64,000 nt of DNA from Ephemerocybe angulata (taxonomy: Eukaryota > Basidiomycota > Agaricomycetes > Agaricales > Psathyrellaceae). Under the pieces are notes generated by a model. That model was not told the DNA's origin. It worked only from the letters and a program-made list of their open reading frames with translations, and searched no databases. This document shows, in pieces, positions 41,280-52,771 of this stretch. The number at the start of each line of letters is the position of its first letter. Position 1 is the stretch's first letter. Made by a program: the position numbers and the translations under genes. The stretch is from NCBI GenBank assembly GCA_013368325.1, contig JAACJK010000114.1:558001-622000 (forward strand), read 5' to 3'.

Positions 41280-42668
41280 TGGAAGGAATGTGGGCACAAC
41301 GAGGGTGGGGGTAAGAAGACAAGTGCGTTTGCGTTTCCGGAATGATGATAGGGATTGGTATATATCCGCCTGACCAAGTCGTGACAGCGGAAGTTGTAGG
41401 AACCCCGCTCGTTCTTTATACCCTACTAACAGCCGCTCTGATGAACTGAAGAAATCGAAGTACTTAATCATTATCCTTTCGCTGCGTCCCACGACATCAG
41501 GGAAGTACATCGCTATCTACGCATTAACACACTACACGCCCGTCATCCCCGAATGTCATACAGAGTTTGACTATGACTCAATACGATGCCTCTGAAGTGC
41601 ATCCGTCGGCCTGCACGGCAGTGAGGCGCAGTTGATCCTACTCAATCGACCTCTCGCTATGTCTCTTATACGTATCAGTGGGTTATAATAATCATAACAC
41701 AAAATGAAAACCTTTTATTGATGATGTTCCTCCAGCCCGCGTCACTAATAGAGCTAGGCAGAAGCCAGGAAATGAGCGGGTATATTGTGGAATTGTGGAA
41801 TTATGTAATTGGGCAATGCCGGTCGAGAACGAGATTGAATATGAAGTCACCAGGGTTTAGTCGATGAATGGAGGGGAAGGGAATTCGAAGAGCTTGGGAG
41901 ATTTGAATTAAGGTGGACTTGATTTCCCGAGCGCGTTTGAGGGACATATGGGGTGTCATCATAGCGACGCCGCGACTCCATGCCAATGATGACGACTTAT
42001 TATACTTTCTACCTATACGGCGGGTGTGGGTAGGGAGCATAACTGGATCAAGCATAGTGTCTCGTTATTGGTGCTTGGTGCAATCAAACGGCCGAACTCT
42101 GAACCTCGTCAAGATAGAATAGGCGCCGGGCGCTTGGCACAACAAGTCGTAGGTTTATTGGCTAAGGTGGTTTAGGGGTACTTCCGTACCGTTGGTGAGG
42201 CAAAGGTCGCTCGGGGCTTCTGAATGGTGACAGTAAGGACTCGGACATAAGCAGGCAAATACTGGTACATGGTTGTACATTACGATTATGTGAAAACTAC
42301 AGGCAAAGATGGGTACGCGATGAGCATTGTAAGTCTGGCGTAGGATCAAAAAGAGAAATAGAACTGGGGTAGGCTTGTGTCGAGGCATGTAATCCATTAG
42401 ATGAGGCCTAGTTCATAGGGGCGTAATAAAGATTTAAAGTAATGAAAGGAAGTTCCATGGAATGAAGAGCAAGATGTAGTTGTGTGTACGATCCAGTAGG
42501 CAACATTTGTTATGCCTTTGGGGTAAGTGCCGATTCATGACGTCGTATCACTCTGGATAAGTTTCAGAAGGATCCTTTCCTATCACGCGATGTCTGTTTC
42601 ACATTATACAGATCACTGCGAACGTGAATAAAGGGCCGTAAGCGACGCAGACCACGTATATGTGGATG
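41280..42668. other. Intergenic
   Basis: About 1.4 kb without a supported gene. TAGGCGCC at 42120-42127. Confidence 0.55.
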
Positions 42669-43751
42669 CTAATAGGCAACTCGCCGTCCTGGCCTGGTTT
42701 CCGGCTGCTGATTTGGTGACGCACCAGGCGACAGGTCCTGAAATCCACCGCCCGTCGCAGCTGCTGAAGAGGGCTCGTAGGATGGCGTGGCGCCTCCAGC
42801 TGCAGGGTGATATAGTGGCGCTGGTCCCGAAGGTGGCTGATAGGAATCCCGCGCATATGATAGCTCCGATGCAGGCTCGTAGATGAGAGGCGGAGCCCCG
42901 CCAATTTCATTCGGCCTATTCCCTGACTGCTTGTATTTCTTCCTCGAGACGAGCCACCCAATCAAAAGCCCAAGCAGCAAGCTCCCCACGATCCCTCCCG
43001 CAAGTGCACCTCCCGATATCCCGCTCCCCTTACTTCCAGACCCTGCTCCACCTGTGCTTACAGCACTGCAAGAGGGGCAGCTCGAAGTTGCCGAGTCGGA
43101 GAGTGCAGGAAGCCGCCCGAGCTCGACGACTTCGTCCCGTATCATCCGCGAGTTCGCCGGATCACGCGCGGTCTTGTTCCATACGACGGCAGGACGCCAA
43201 GTGGAGAACTCTGGCATGCTCTCGAACCAAGGCTGCTCCCAATGCTCCTGGAACAACCGCTCTCCAAGCCAATTCGAATCGCTTCCTGTATAGAAGATGT
43301 CGGGGGCGGTCGAGCCGGGATAATTGACCTGCACCGCAGCGAGGAGTCCAGCACCACCCACCAGGTTCACCACTCGAAAGCAGATGACGATGGCTTTGTT
43401 GTCTTCCTGTTCGATGACTGGGAGGGGGATGGAAAATGCGTCTAACGCGTCGTCGTCGTGTGATCCGTCAGCGGGGTGCACGAGGACACCATTGACGTAC
43501 AGGGCGTAGTCGTCATCCGCAGCGAGCAGGATTGTGAGATTTGAGGGAGCTGGGTTGCCTGATGGGACGTTGTACGTTCTGCGGAATGCGCGCTGGGCCA
43601 AGGGTGGTGCTTGACCAGGAACTTGGTCCTCTGTCACCCAGATGAAAGCTGCTTGGGTGTGGGCGAGGTTCACAAGGCTGGTGTCGGCCGATGTCAAGCT
43701 TCGACGCGACGTGATTGGAAGTTGGGAGGTGGTGACTCGGAAGCTACTCAT
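42669..43751 (-). CDS. Membrane family member F4
   Basis: Intact, intronless, 360 residues from ATG 43751 (MSSFRVTTSQLPITSRRSL). The frame is open further upstream, but this start matches the other members. Family blocks: TQAAFIWVTED, AQRAFRRTY, AADDDYALYVNG, GSHDDDALDAFSIPLPV, DIFYTGSDSNWLGERLFQEH and WEQPWF. A Cys-containing linker (SSCPSC) precedes the TM helix (GGALAGGIVGSLLLGLLIGW) and SRKK. The tail has YEPASE, Pro-rich repeats and ends ETRPGRRVAY, so it keeps PGRR but lacks the final PPPPPF box of F5 and F6. No signal peptide. Confidence 0.83.
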   Translation of the reverse strand: MSSFRVTTSQLPITSRRSLTSADTSLVNLAHTQAAFIWVTEDQVPGQAPPLAQRAFRRTYNVPSGNPAPSNLTILLAADDDYALYVNGVLVHPADGSHDDDALDAFSIPLPVIEQEDNKAIVICFRVVNLVGGAGLLAAVQVNYPGSTAPDIFYTGSDSNWLGERLFQEHWEQPWFESMPEFSTWRPAVVWNKTARDPANSRMIRDEVVELGRLPALSDSATSSCPSCSAVSTGGAGSGSKGSGISGGALAGGIVGSLLLGLLIGWLVSRKKYKQSGNRPNEIGGAPPLIYEPASELSYARDSYQPPSGPAPLYHPAAGGATPSYEPSSAAATGGGFQDLSPGASPNQQPETRPGRRVAY

Positions 43752-44818
43752 GATGCCCGTAAATGCTGGCTCCTGGATGGACAATAGAGGTGTAAAGCTC
43801 TTGGATGATATGAGATAGCTGGTCGAAGAAGGGAAGGGCAGCGTCGGGATGTTAAGAGCCGGTCTTCCAAATCGCTGGTGGGAGGGCAAGGCTTAGTACC
43901 TTCAGCTCAACGGAAGGCCAGGGTGCTCGAACGTCGTGGTGGCCTGAAAAGAGGGATCTATCCATTGAATGAATGAAATGTCAGTAACGGGATCCAAAGT
44001 GGTGCAACCAACGAGGTTTGGGTAAGGCTACCCAGAATAGGCGTTGGTATTCCCACAGTTCTGAAATAGGCGCCCGTCACATCACATTTGGGTGACTGAA
44101 TCGAGCACGAGGCTAGAATATTCTGATCGTGGAGATAGGGTGTTCCGGACCTTGGCCATCGAATGTCGAACGTCTGTCTAAGTTCTGAATTAGTATCAAC
44201 TTTACCATTGAATATATACTACCATCGATGGTGGACTTCACGGCGAACGACAAAAACAAGTTCAACCTACCCATTCATCGCAGTTCAAAAAGCAGTCCAA
44301 TGGCTGAGATACATATCGTAAACGATAGGCTCAGAAACGGTGTGGAGCGTTCGGAAACTGCGCGGCTCATAGCACACCGAAATACCCTTTGAAGGCGCTG
44401 ACATGATTAGTGCCACGTTAGGCGCCCGACAGTGAGTTTGCATTAGGGCCATGTGTATCGAGCCCTACATACCTAAAAGCTTAAGGCTGAGCCTCATCCC
44501 CCTGGAACGCCTGTTTAGAATTGGCAAATGTACATAGACTCGTGCCGTTCCAGTTTACTGGACAATACAGTAGACAGTATAAGACGGCACGGCTCAGGCA
44601 AGACGGCTCAGGGGCAACTCGCCAGAGTATCAAGCGCTGATCTCGGATGGAAGTTATCCGTGATTTGCGTAACTCAAGACTTTTTCAGCCCTCTCTCGTT
44701 TGATTGAGAGAAGACCGTGTCTGGCCAACTCTAACAATCGAGCATATGTAGCTGTGACAGGGGTGATTGCAGTCGTGCTCCAAGCCAGAAGATACGTCAA
44801 AGCTCTACTACGATATGG
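43752..44818. other. Intergenic
   Basis: About 1.07 kb. Two TAGGCGCC motifs (44067-44074 and 44419-44426). No gene supported. Confidence 0.55.
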
Positions 44819-45979
44819 CTACTCAGCAAAGGGAGGAGGAGGAGGGCTGGAGCTAGGATTGGGTGGTTGATGATCTGCCTGAGGCCCTCGTCGTCCCGGC
44901 TTCCTCTCTGGCTGATACAACAGCGGTGTTACACTGTAACCTGATATCTGCCCTGATCCCGTTGTCACAGCACCGGCTGAGGGTGGGCCACCGTATTGGT
45001 ATGGGTCCCCTACCCCTGGGGAAGGCTGGTACAAAGCCATACCACTGCTCGTCGCAGACTGGTATGAAGCCCCAACCCGAGCGACATCTGATGCCGGTGC
45101 GTAAGATGGCTCTGCCGCGCGCTTGTACGTACCCTCAAGCCTCTTCTTCGTTGCGAAGAATCCGAATAGGGCTCCTAGCGCTAGCGCCAGAATCGCCGTT
45201 CCGATCAACGCTCCAGCAAATGCACCTGCTCCAATATCCAGCCCCTTCCTCTCGCTCACCCCACCGCTCCCAGCAGCTCCCACAGTACCGTTGCACGTCG
45301 CCGGGCATCCCGAAGGCGCGGGATCAACAAAAGCGTCTAAGCGCCCAAACTGCACCACCTCTTCACGGAGCAGCTTCGAAGCCTTGGGGTCACGAGTCGT
45401 CGAGTTCCACACCTGGGCGGGCCTCCATACTGAGAAATCGGGGGTTTCGGAGAACCAGGGCTGTTCCCAGTGCTCCTGGAAAAGCCGCTGGCCGAACCAG
45501 CTCTGATCGGCTCCTGTGTAGAAGACGTCGGGCTCGCCGTTGTCGGGGTAGTGGACTTGAACGGCAACGAGCAGTCCAGTCCCTCCTAGGTGGTTTATAA
45601 CCCGAAACCCCAGGACGAGGGATTTGCTGTCATCCTTATCCACTACCGGTAGTGGAACGCTGTACGCTTCCAGCGCGTCGTCGTCATGTGTGCCGTCCGC
45701 TGGATGAACGAGGACACCGTTGAGATAGAAGGCGAAGTCGTCGTCCGCTGCGAGTACGACTGTTGCGCTGGTGGGGGAGGGGCGAGTTTTAGAGAGGTCG
45801 AACGTTTTGCGGAATGCGCGCTGCTCTGAGGGGGGCGATTGACCGATGGGGTCGAACAGTTCTTCCGTGAAGATGAAGGAGGCTTTTGAGTGGACGACGT
45901 CGAGAAGAGTGTTGTCCAGGGTTGTGAGCGCCCGGCGCCCTGTGATTGGCAATCCCTGTGTCGCAATTTTTGCAGACAT
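44819..45979 (-). CDS. Membrane family member F5
   Basis: Intact, intronless, 386 residues (start MSAKIATQGLPITGRRAL). Family blocks: SKASFIFTEEL, EQRAFRKTF, AADDDFAFYLNGVLVHPAD, THDDDALEAYSVPLPVV, DVFYTGADQSWFGQRLFQEH and WEQPWF. A linker with SGCPATC, then the TM helix (AGAFAGALIGTAILALALGAL) with repeated small-x3-small spacing, then KKR. The tail carries YQP/YQS repeats and ends in KPGRR followed by SSPPPPPFAE. It is closest to F6. Two closely spaced Cys before the membrane recur in F4, F5 and F8 and could form a disulphide if that side is extracellular. Confidence 0.84.
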   Translation of the reverse strand: MSAKIATQGLPITGRRALTTLDNTLLDVVHSKASFIFTEELFDPIGQSPPSEQRAFRKTFDLSKTRPSPTSATVVLAADDDFAFYLNGVLVHPADGTHDDDALEAYSVPLPVVDKDDSKSLVLGFRVINHLGGTGLLVAVQVHYPDNGEPDVFYTGADQSWFGQRLFQEHWEQPWFSETPDFSVWRPAQVWNSTTRDPKASKLLREEVVQFGRLDAFVDPAPSGCPATCNGTVGAAGSGGVSERKGLDIGAGAFAGALIGTAILALALGALFGFFATKKRLEGTYKRAAEPSYAPASDVARVGASYQSATSSGMALYQPSPGVGDPYQYGGPPSAGAVTTGSGQISGYSVTPLLYQPERKPGRRGPQADHQPPNPSSSPPPPPFAE

Positions 45980-46269
45980 GGTTTGTGAAAGGAGTGTTGG
46001 TAGGATGAGAGGAAGAGAAAAGTTATGATATCACTGTAGGCTCACGACCGCCGGTGACTGCTTTTGACATGTCCACCAAGAAGCCCGACGTTGTTTGCGT
46101 TGATCCCACAACAAATCATTTATCACCATAGAACAAATTTCAAATATCAAAGGCAATCATCAATATTAACCTTAATCCCAAGGAAGAATCATAAGTAGGC
46201 AGGCGAGGGCCCATCGTAATAAGAAGCAGAGTACAAGTCAAACCTTGTTGAGAAACCATCAGAAACGTA
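45980..46269. other. Short intergenic region between F5 and F6
   Basis: 290 bp. Promoter of F5 and 3' end of F6. Nothing else seen. Confidence 0.6.
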
Positions 46270-47433
46270 CTAATCGACAAACGGTGGAGGAGGTGGGCTG
46301 GGACTGAGAGGGGGCATTTCGTGATCTGGGTGAAGCACCCGTCGACCTGCCTTCGTTTCTGGATGGTATAAAGGTGCGGCACTGGATGAAGAACCTTGTG
46401 TTGACGCTTGTGATGCAATGATCGACGGAGCGCCCGGCTGGTACGCCATTGTGGAAACTCCTCCCGAAGGCTGGTACGAGGCCAACCCGGGCCCATGGAG
46501 ATGGGCTTGTGGAGGCTGATACGACGACGCGACCAGGGCAACCTCCGCTGCAGCTGGGTAAGTTGGCTCGGCAACTCCATCATAGCTAACCCTACTCCGG
46601 TGATTTCCTCGCCCAAGTTTTCTCTTCGTCACAAACCACCCGAGGAACGCACCCAATGCCAGCGCCAAAATCGCCGCCCCTATCACCGCCCCTGCCACTC
46701 CTCCTGGTGAGACTCCATTGTTCTTTCCTCCGGTTCCGCCAGTTGATGCCCCGCTTGTCCCACATGCCGAGGAAGCTGGATCAGCGAGAGCTGGTAAAGC
46801 TTTGAACTCCACCACCTCGTCCCGAATGAGCTTCGCATTCGCGGGGTTTCGTGCGGTCGTATTCCAAATCATAGCAGGACGCCATGTCGATAGCTCAGCG
46901 CTGCCGTCGAACCACGGCTGCTCCCAATGCTCCTGGAAATATCGCTCGCCCAGCCAGCTCTGATCGCCTCCGGTGTAGAAGATGTCCGGTCCGCCAGAGT
47001 CGGGATAGTTCACTTGGACGGCAACGAGAAGGCCTGCACCTCCACCCTTGTTGATGACCCGAGCAGCGACAACTAAGCTCTTGTTGTCAGCCTGGTCTAC
47101 GACGGGGAGGGGGACATGATATGCCTCCATCGCGTCGTCGTCGTGCGTGGCATCTGCTGGGTGAACGAGGACTCCGTTGATGTAGAGTGCGAAATCGTCG
47201 TCTGCTGCAAGGAAGATCGTCGCGTTCGAGGGAGCTGGTCGGTTGGGAAGGGGGGTATAGGTTTTCCGAAATGCGCGTTGCTCTGCGGGTGCTTGACCAA
47301 TGGTGGGGTCACTTTCTGGGACCCAGATGAAGGAGGCTTTTGTGTGGGCGAGGTCGAGGAGGCTGTTGTCTGAGACTGTGAGCGTCCGGCGCCCGGAGAT
47401 TGGGAGTGTGCCCGTTGGAACCTTCTGCGACAT
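46270..47433 (-). CDS. Membrane family member F6
   Basis: Intact, intronless, 387 residues (start MSQKVPTGTLPISGRRTL). Family blocks: TKASFIWVPES, EQRAFRKTY, AADDDFALYINGVLVHPAD, THDDDAMEAYHVPLPVV, DIFYTGGDQSWLGERYFQEH and WEQPWF. The TM helix (GVAGAVIGAAILALALGAF) is followed by TKRK. The tail has YQPP/YQPS/YQPG repeats and ends ETKAGRR ... SPPPPPFVD. Ordered layout, length and tail are nearly the same as F5, so these two are likely the most recent tandem duplicates. The N-terminus has no hydrophobic signal. With basic residues after the helix, the positive-inside rule predicts N-terminus outside, tail inside. Confidence 0.84.
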   Translation of the reverse strand: MSQKVPTGTLPISGRRTLTVSDNSLLDLAHTKASFIWVPESDPTIGQAPAEQRAFRKTYTPLPNRPAPSNATIFLAADDDFALYINGVLVHPADATHDDDAMEAYHVPLPVVDQADNKSLVVAARVINKGGGAGLLVAVQVNYPDSGGPDIFYTGGDQSWLGERYFQEHWEQPWFDGSAELSTWRPAMIWNTTARNPANAKLIRDEVVEFKALPALADPASSACGTSGASTGGTGGKNNGVSPGGVAGAVIGAAILALALGAFLGWFVTKRKLGRGNHRSRVSYDGVAEPTYPAAAEVALVASSYQPPQAHLHGPGLASYQPSGGVSTMAYQPGAPSIIASQASTQGSSSSAAPLYHPETKAGRRVLHPDHEMPPLSPSPPPPPFVD

Positions 47434-49846
47434 AGGTGTTAAAGGAGCGTCGGTGCAGCTGGCACCCGTTCAGAGACTAGGGTGATGGGGGAAGGAAGAG
47501 CTCAATGTAGCCCGCAGCGAGGGATCGAGTCCAGTTTTGATAAGCATCGGGATTCCTGGGTTTTTTATTATGAAAAGAGCGTAACTTTGATATCAAAAAC
47601 GTGTTGAATGAATGGTGACGAAACAAAGTCCTGGACAGCGTGCTGCAACCAATGCTGCACAACGCACTACTATGTGACGGCGCCACAACCTGTCCTCATG
47701 CCTGCTCTCGTACCCTTTGCGGAGGAGTACTGTACATTTCGAGTACAAACGTATAGAGAAGTTCAGCTGGAGTTCAGATTCTATCTCGACATGAGTATTT
47801 GGAATGTTCTCGTGTCGCGATCCAGAGTCAAATGAAGGGGCTTCAAGGGTCTCCCGGCAACGGACCCTGTTGATCTTACTACAATTGTATCGGACAAGCG
47901 GAGGTCTACGATTATCGATAAGTCATGATTTCTGACCAAGCACCCGCGTGAACGTTGTTGCTCGTCAAACGTACAGCGCTGATGCTGGGAGGGACGGCAG
48001 AAGCGCGTCTTGGCTTTTAGGACTCACCGCAATCCACACCTTATCACCGCAGTTCTGGAAGTGAGATCAATTTCCTTGGACTTTCTTCGATAAGGCTGGA
48101 GGGCTGAGGGCGTTTCACTGACTGCGGTCCCCACAAAACGTCAGAGAGTGGTCAGAGGGTCCTCCACAAGGAGTCGCAATTCAGTTTAGCGCCCATCATG
48201 ACCCTCGGTAACTTCCGAACAGTAGATCAGCGCTGGTCGGCAGGCTCGGCCCCTCGAAGAGAACAACGAAGGGGCTCCTACCGTCACCCTCTTTCCCTAA
48301 GCTTTGTTCAGATATGGGACGGGGCTACTCATAGTTCACAAGAATATACATATTGTACCGGTCTACTATACAGACATTCGTCTTGAAGGCTAAAGGTTCG
48401 AGGCACTGGAGGCAAGTAAGCTTCTTAAAGACGTAGCAACCCGGAGGACCAGCGCAGATAGACAAGCTGAGAATGACACTCCCGTCTTGTGGGCTGCTCC
48501 ACTCGTACTGATATGTCGTGCTGGAGAAGGAGAGTTGAAAAGGCTCGTTCGGGTCGTTTTTTCTTGTCTCAAGAGGCGTGCAAGAATAGGCGCCCAGGGC
48601 TGGTAAGTTGGTTTCCTGATTATCGGCTTACCTGGCGTCCTGAAATCTGGAAGTACAGTCAAGGACCTATCGAGCCATAACATTCTGAGCACGCACTATA
48701 CGAGAAGAGTGGCGTACTAGAGCCTCTTGAGTGTACGTATGTCCGTCGAGGGCGACCGCAGCGTGTAGGATGAAGGGTTCGGAATGTCGGATAAGTGCTC
48801 GGTTTCTCGCGATCTGGTAATAACGTACGTATACGTCTGCTTAGATATCTGTGTGTTCCTCCTTGATTGCTTCCATGCCACGTTCTGAGCGTCCCATTTC
48901 GTCTTCAATCGATATAGCCTTGGAGCGTTGTGCCGTCTGGGAGCTCAGTAAGTTTAACAGGCCCCAAAATAAGAGGGACCTTGTAGATATGCCAATATAC
49001 TTGAACGAAGCTCGCTCTTACCCAATAGCGGAAGAGGTAGCTCTTGGGCTAACAAGAGTACATCGATCTTCGCGGATCGTCTCTAAGCCAAAGACTGAGC
49101 CCCGCTGGAGTGGAGTGGGAGCGCAAGAACACGAGCTGCCGTCAGTATCAGACGCAAATCAGACGAACGAATCATTTAAGTATCTAGCGAGGCTTTGATG
49201 CCTGATACAGATAAGTAGGCTGTCATGGTTTTGCTGACGAAGTCAGCCGAAGCCCTTGTCCACTGATATTTTCTCACACTTAGACGCCCGTCCCACATGA
49301 GAGGAAAGCGACTCGTCGGTCGAAGCATCTGATCCAGATAGACTGGTAGATGTGCTTCCTACGACGTAGCCTCCCTAATTCCATCCAATTAGTTTTCAAG
49401 CACTCCTTTACTTCTACCTCTCTACCCAGGGAGTCGATTCTTTCTCATGTTCGCTAGCTTTGTGTTCTCGAATGAGGGTATGATGATAATGAAGGTGAGC
49501 TGGTACGTGAAGAGATAGATACAGGGATATCGGTACCGGGCTACTGAGTATGGGGGAGAAGACAGCAATGGATGGATGTGAGGACAGCGAGAGCAAGATG
49601 CTACAGAGGGTACGTATGCAGCGAGTCAGGATGCGGATGTATGTGCGGGAGCGAAGGCGGGATAGTAATACAGAGTGAGATCGAGCACAGCAAGACAAGA
49701 GAAGAGCAACGATGATGAAGTCGAGAGACCGGAATAGAGCGAGTGGACGAGACATAGATGGCGTGACGTTTGTGTGGGCCAAGAGAGAGAAAAGGGAGAC
49801 CAAGAGCAAGACCTATAACCATAACCGAAAGAACTTAACTTTAACT
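47434..49846. other. Long intergenic region, one possible gene fragment
   Basis: About 2.4 kb. Between 48400 and 48820 the minus strand has short open pieces separated by splice-like signals (see 48667-48813). A more 3' piece at about 48590-48400 reads DPNEPFQLSFSSTTYQYEW and LSICAGPPGC. I could not join them into one gene. TAGGCGCC at 48587-48594. Confidence 0.4.
48667..48813 (-). other. Open stretch with weak U-box resemblance
   Basis: From an acceptor-like TTACCAG (48820-48814) the minus strand is open for 48 codons to TAG at 48667. It contains AVALDGHTYTQEAL, which resembles the VxADGHTYEREAI core of U-box ubiquitin ligases. The upstream Cys/Pro pair of a U-box is absent. It may be an exon of a decayed gene or chance. 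Confidence 0.2.
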
Positions 49847-52771
49847 CTACGACAGAGCATCGCGCGCATCGCTCCAGTTCTCCTTATCTTCGTCCTCCTC
49901 GTCAACTTCCTTCTTCTTATCCCCCTCCTTCGCTTCCTCTTTAGTGGTAGCGCCTTCCTCTGTCTTCTTCCCCGCCTCAGCCTCCTTCTCCTTCTCCCTC
50001 AACTTCTCGCGCATCCGCTCGACCTCCTCCTCCTCCTCCTTTTCTTTAAGCTTCCTCTTAAGCTCCTCTACCTCTTTCTCTTTACCCTCCTTCTCCTCTT
50101 TCTCCTTTTTCTTCTCCTTGAGTTCGGCAAGGCGCTTCTCCTTCGCAGCCTTTGCCTTCTCTTCGCGCGCTGCCTTCTCCTTGGCCATCGTAGCACGCAG
50201 CGTGCGCTCGCTGGAGACCCAGTCGTGGATAGTCGAAGCCGCAAGGTGTGGATTCGACTTATGCTTCAGAAGATCTATGGGGAAAGGGAGGAAGAGTCAG
50301 TGGTGGTCGTTGGAATCAAATGGACAATGCGGAGGAATGATGCGAAAGTGGGCGATAAGATAAGATCAGATAGATAAGATCAAGAGATCGGGGACCAGAC
50401 CGGATCTGATCAAAAAACCGAAATTCATGCGGAATTTGGAAAACCGTCGCCATCGTCGCCTCTTTCCTCCCCACCACCATCGATGGGCGCATATAGTCGT
50501 CCCACAAATGTGCATATAGCCACCCGCCCATGCCAGAATCCCGCCAAACCACATAAAACGCGACCGAAACGATAACAGAACAAGAATTGAAGTCAAACGA
50601 GCAAAAGAAATGGTACTCACAGCCCTGTAGACTGGCGACGCTGAACTCTTCCTCGGGCACACCGTCCGCAAAGGTCTTCGCGAGCTCAGCCAAGGTCTTG
50701 CGATCCAAGGGCGCAGCGCTGTGTCGGGCGAGCTTCTCGCGGACGTCGGCATCAGGCGGGGGGCGGGGGTACGCGGTGTTCGACGATCCGAAGCTGTCTT
50801 TCGTCGACGCCGAGCTCGAATTCTGGGTGTTGATGGAGATCGGGTCGTGGCGTTGAGGGTTGAGCGGCGACAGCGGCGGGGAGTTGGGCCCATTGGGATC
50901 GATAGAGGGCATGGAGAAGGAGGGGAGGGAGACGGGATTCATCAAAAGGGGGCTGTTGCTCGTCGTGCTCGAGCCGCTTGACAACCCGCTCAGACCGCTG
51001 AGCACGCCTTGCGACGACGACGGAGACGAGCCGCCGAGAAGCGACGTTGCACTGGACGCGAGACTCCAGAGCGATCCGGACGACGCGGTCGTTTCGGCTC
51101 CAGGCGTTTGCGGAACACTGGAACTGGGGGTAAAGACCCGACTGCCCCGGCGGCTATCTGCGGGAGACGGCGCGGAGGAAGCCATTTCGACCTTGATGCT
51201 CTTCATCGCCTCGTCGACCTCCCTTTCCCTTCGCTCTATCACCTCCTGACTCTCCTTCGCGGCATTCTCCTCCTCCTCGTCGCCCTCGTCACAGGGGAAG
51301 AAGTTCCGGAAGAGCGCCTCCGCCTGCCATCGACTCGCGTTCTTGAACTCGATCCAGACGTCCATTCGCCCCGGCCGACTGAGAGCGGGGTCCAACTTCT
51401 CCAGGTGGTTCGTCGTCGCAAACAGGAGGCGGCCTTCGGCAGCGGCGACACCGTCGAGGGCGTTGAGCAGGCCAGAGAGCGAAAGGGTATTGACATCGCT
51501 GAGGTAGTCACCGCCCGAGTTGCGGCCCGAGGATCTGTGTCCATTCCGCCTGCGCGAACTGTATCCAAAGGCGCTCCCGAAGCCCCCGGAGGAGTCATCA
51601 TTGCCGTTATTGTTGTTAGACGAGTTCGACTTGTTGTTGTTGGAGGTGGAAGTAGAGTTGAGAGAGTTGAGCAGGGCCTCCTCTTCATCCTCTCGCGACG
51701 TGCTCCTCGTAAACGCGGCGTCCAGGTCCTCAAGTAGCACGACGCAGCGCGCTGGCACCCTCCCCATCAGGCTCGTCAACGTGCTGTCGCTGATCCAGCT
51801 CGCACTCAGCGACACGACGTAGATGTCGAGCTGAAGGTACCCCGCGAGTGCATGGATCAAGCTACTCTTCCCACTCCCAGGCACTCCATAGAGCAGGTAC
51901 CCTCTCCGGAATGGGATCCCACGATCCATGTACCACTTCTCGCTCCTCAGGAAGTCTTTAGTGTCCTCCACCAACATCTCCTTGACACCCGGGTTTAGAA
52001 CGATGCTGCCCAGAGGCCGCTTCGCCCGCGAATCTGTCCAGCGCCATGACCCGTGTGCATCGGCGAAGTAGATCTGGATGCGGTGGATACACTCGGCCTC
52101 GTACTCCTTCTTCGCCTGGAGGACAAGCTGCTTGAGAATGGCGTTGGAACGGGCGATGACGGATATCGAGATGGCCTCGGAGCCCGTGTCGAGCTTACGC
52201 TGGCGCTTTACGCGAAGCCAGTGCCCACGGAAGAAGATGGTGTGCGTCGTGTCGTACGTCGGCTGGAAGATGATGCGGGACTTGGGCTTCTCTGGGAGTG
52301 GGACGTCATCGTCTGCGCCGGGGATGTGGAGGGGCGGTTCGCGCGGGGTGCCGTCGTGATGTGTCGGCGCAGAGGAGTTGTATGACTCCCATTCGCGCTC
52401 GGCTTCTTCCCATTCGAGGTCTGCAGGTGACTTTGTCGACGATGCTGTGGATGCTGTTGAGAACGCGCGGAGGGTGGCTTCGAATTCGCGGGAGCGCTGC
52501 CATTCGGGGCGCCGGGAGAGCCAGAGGACGAGCCAGTCGTAGGGCTGTTCTTCTTCGCAGAAGTGCGCTGTCAGGAAGAAGGCTGTGGGCGTTGAGGTGA
52601 GTTGGGGAGAGGAGTGGGGGAGAGGAGCTTACAGTTGACGAAGTGCGACCAGGCAGAGCTGGATACGCGGCGGGCTGTCTCGACTGTGCCGCCGAGGACG
52701 ACGAGTTTCATGCCGTCGACCATGGAAGAGCCACCCATTAGGGGCTGCATGAAGGATTTGAGGGTGTCCAT
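49847..52771 (-). CDS. BCS1-family AAA ATPase with charged coiled-coil tail
   Basis: Exons 52771-52633, 52582-50621 and 50274-49847 give 842 residues, about twice the size of classical Bcs1. An N-terminal hydrophobic segment (MKLVVLGGTVETA) and a BCS1-N region (YDWLVLWLSRRPEW, FFRGHWLRVKRQ, SISVIARSNAILKQL) precede the AAA domain: Walker A GVPGSGKS, Walker B VVLLEDLDAAF, and the second region of homology in NHLEKLDPALSRPGRMD. A long Asn/Ser-rich insert follows Walker B, and a Ser/Pro-rich insert sits before the C-terminal AAA part. Intron 2 is 346 bp, far longer than any other here. The last exon encodes a K/E-rich coiled coil ending in an acidic tail. Bcs1 translocates the Rieske protein in mitochondria; the role of this extended form is unknown. 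Confidence 0.88.

Noticed and set aside
36100..47433. Biosynthetic gene cluster or killer/toxin system
   Set aside because: No synthase, tailoring enzyme, transporter or toxin-like gene is present. The repeated genes are one membrane-protein family.
49414..49822. Hydrophobic minus-strand ORFs downstream of the BCS1-like gene
   Set aside because: They have Ser/Leu-rich composition from a purine-rich plus strand, without start context, family or splice support. Probably 3' UTR or intergenic.
51009..51737. Plus-strand 242-codon ORF inside the BCS1-like gene
   Set aside because: It lies opposite the AAA domain, whose Walker and SRH motifs are unambiguous on the minus strand.
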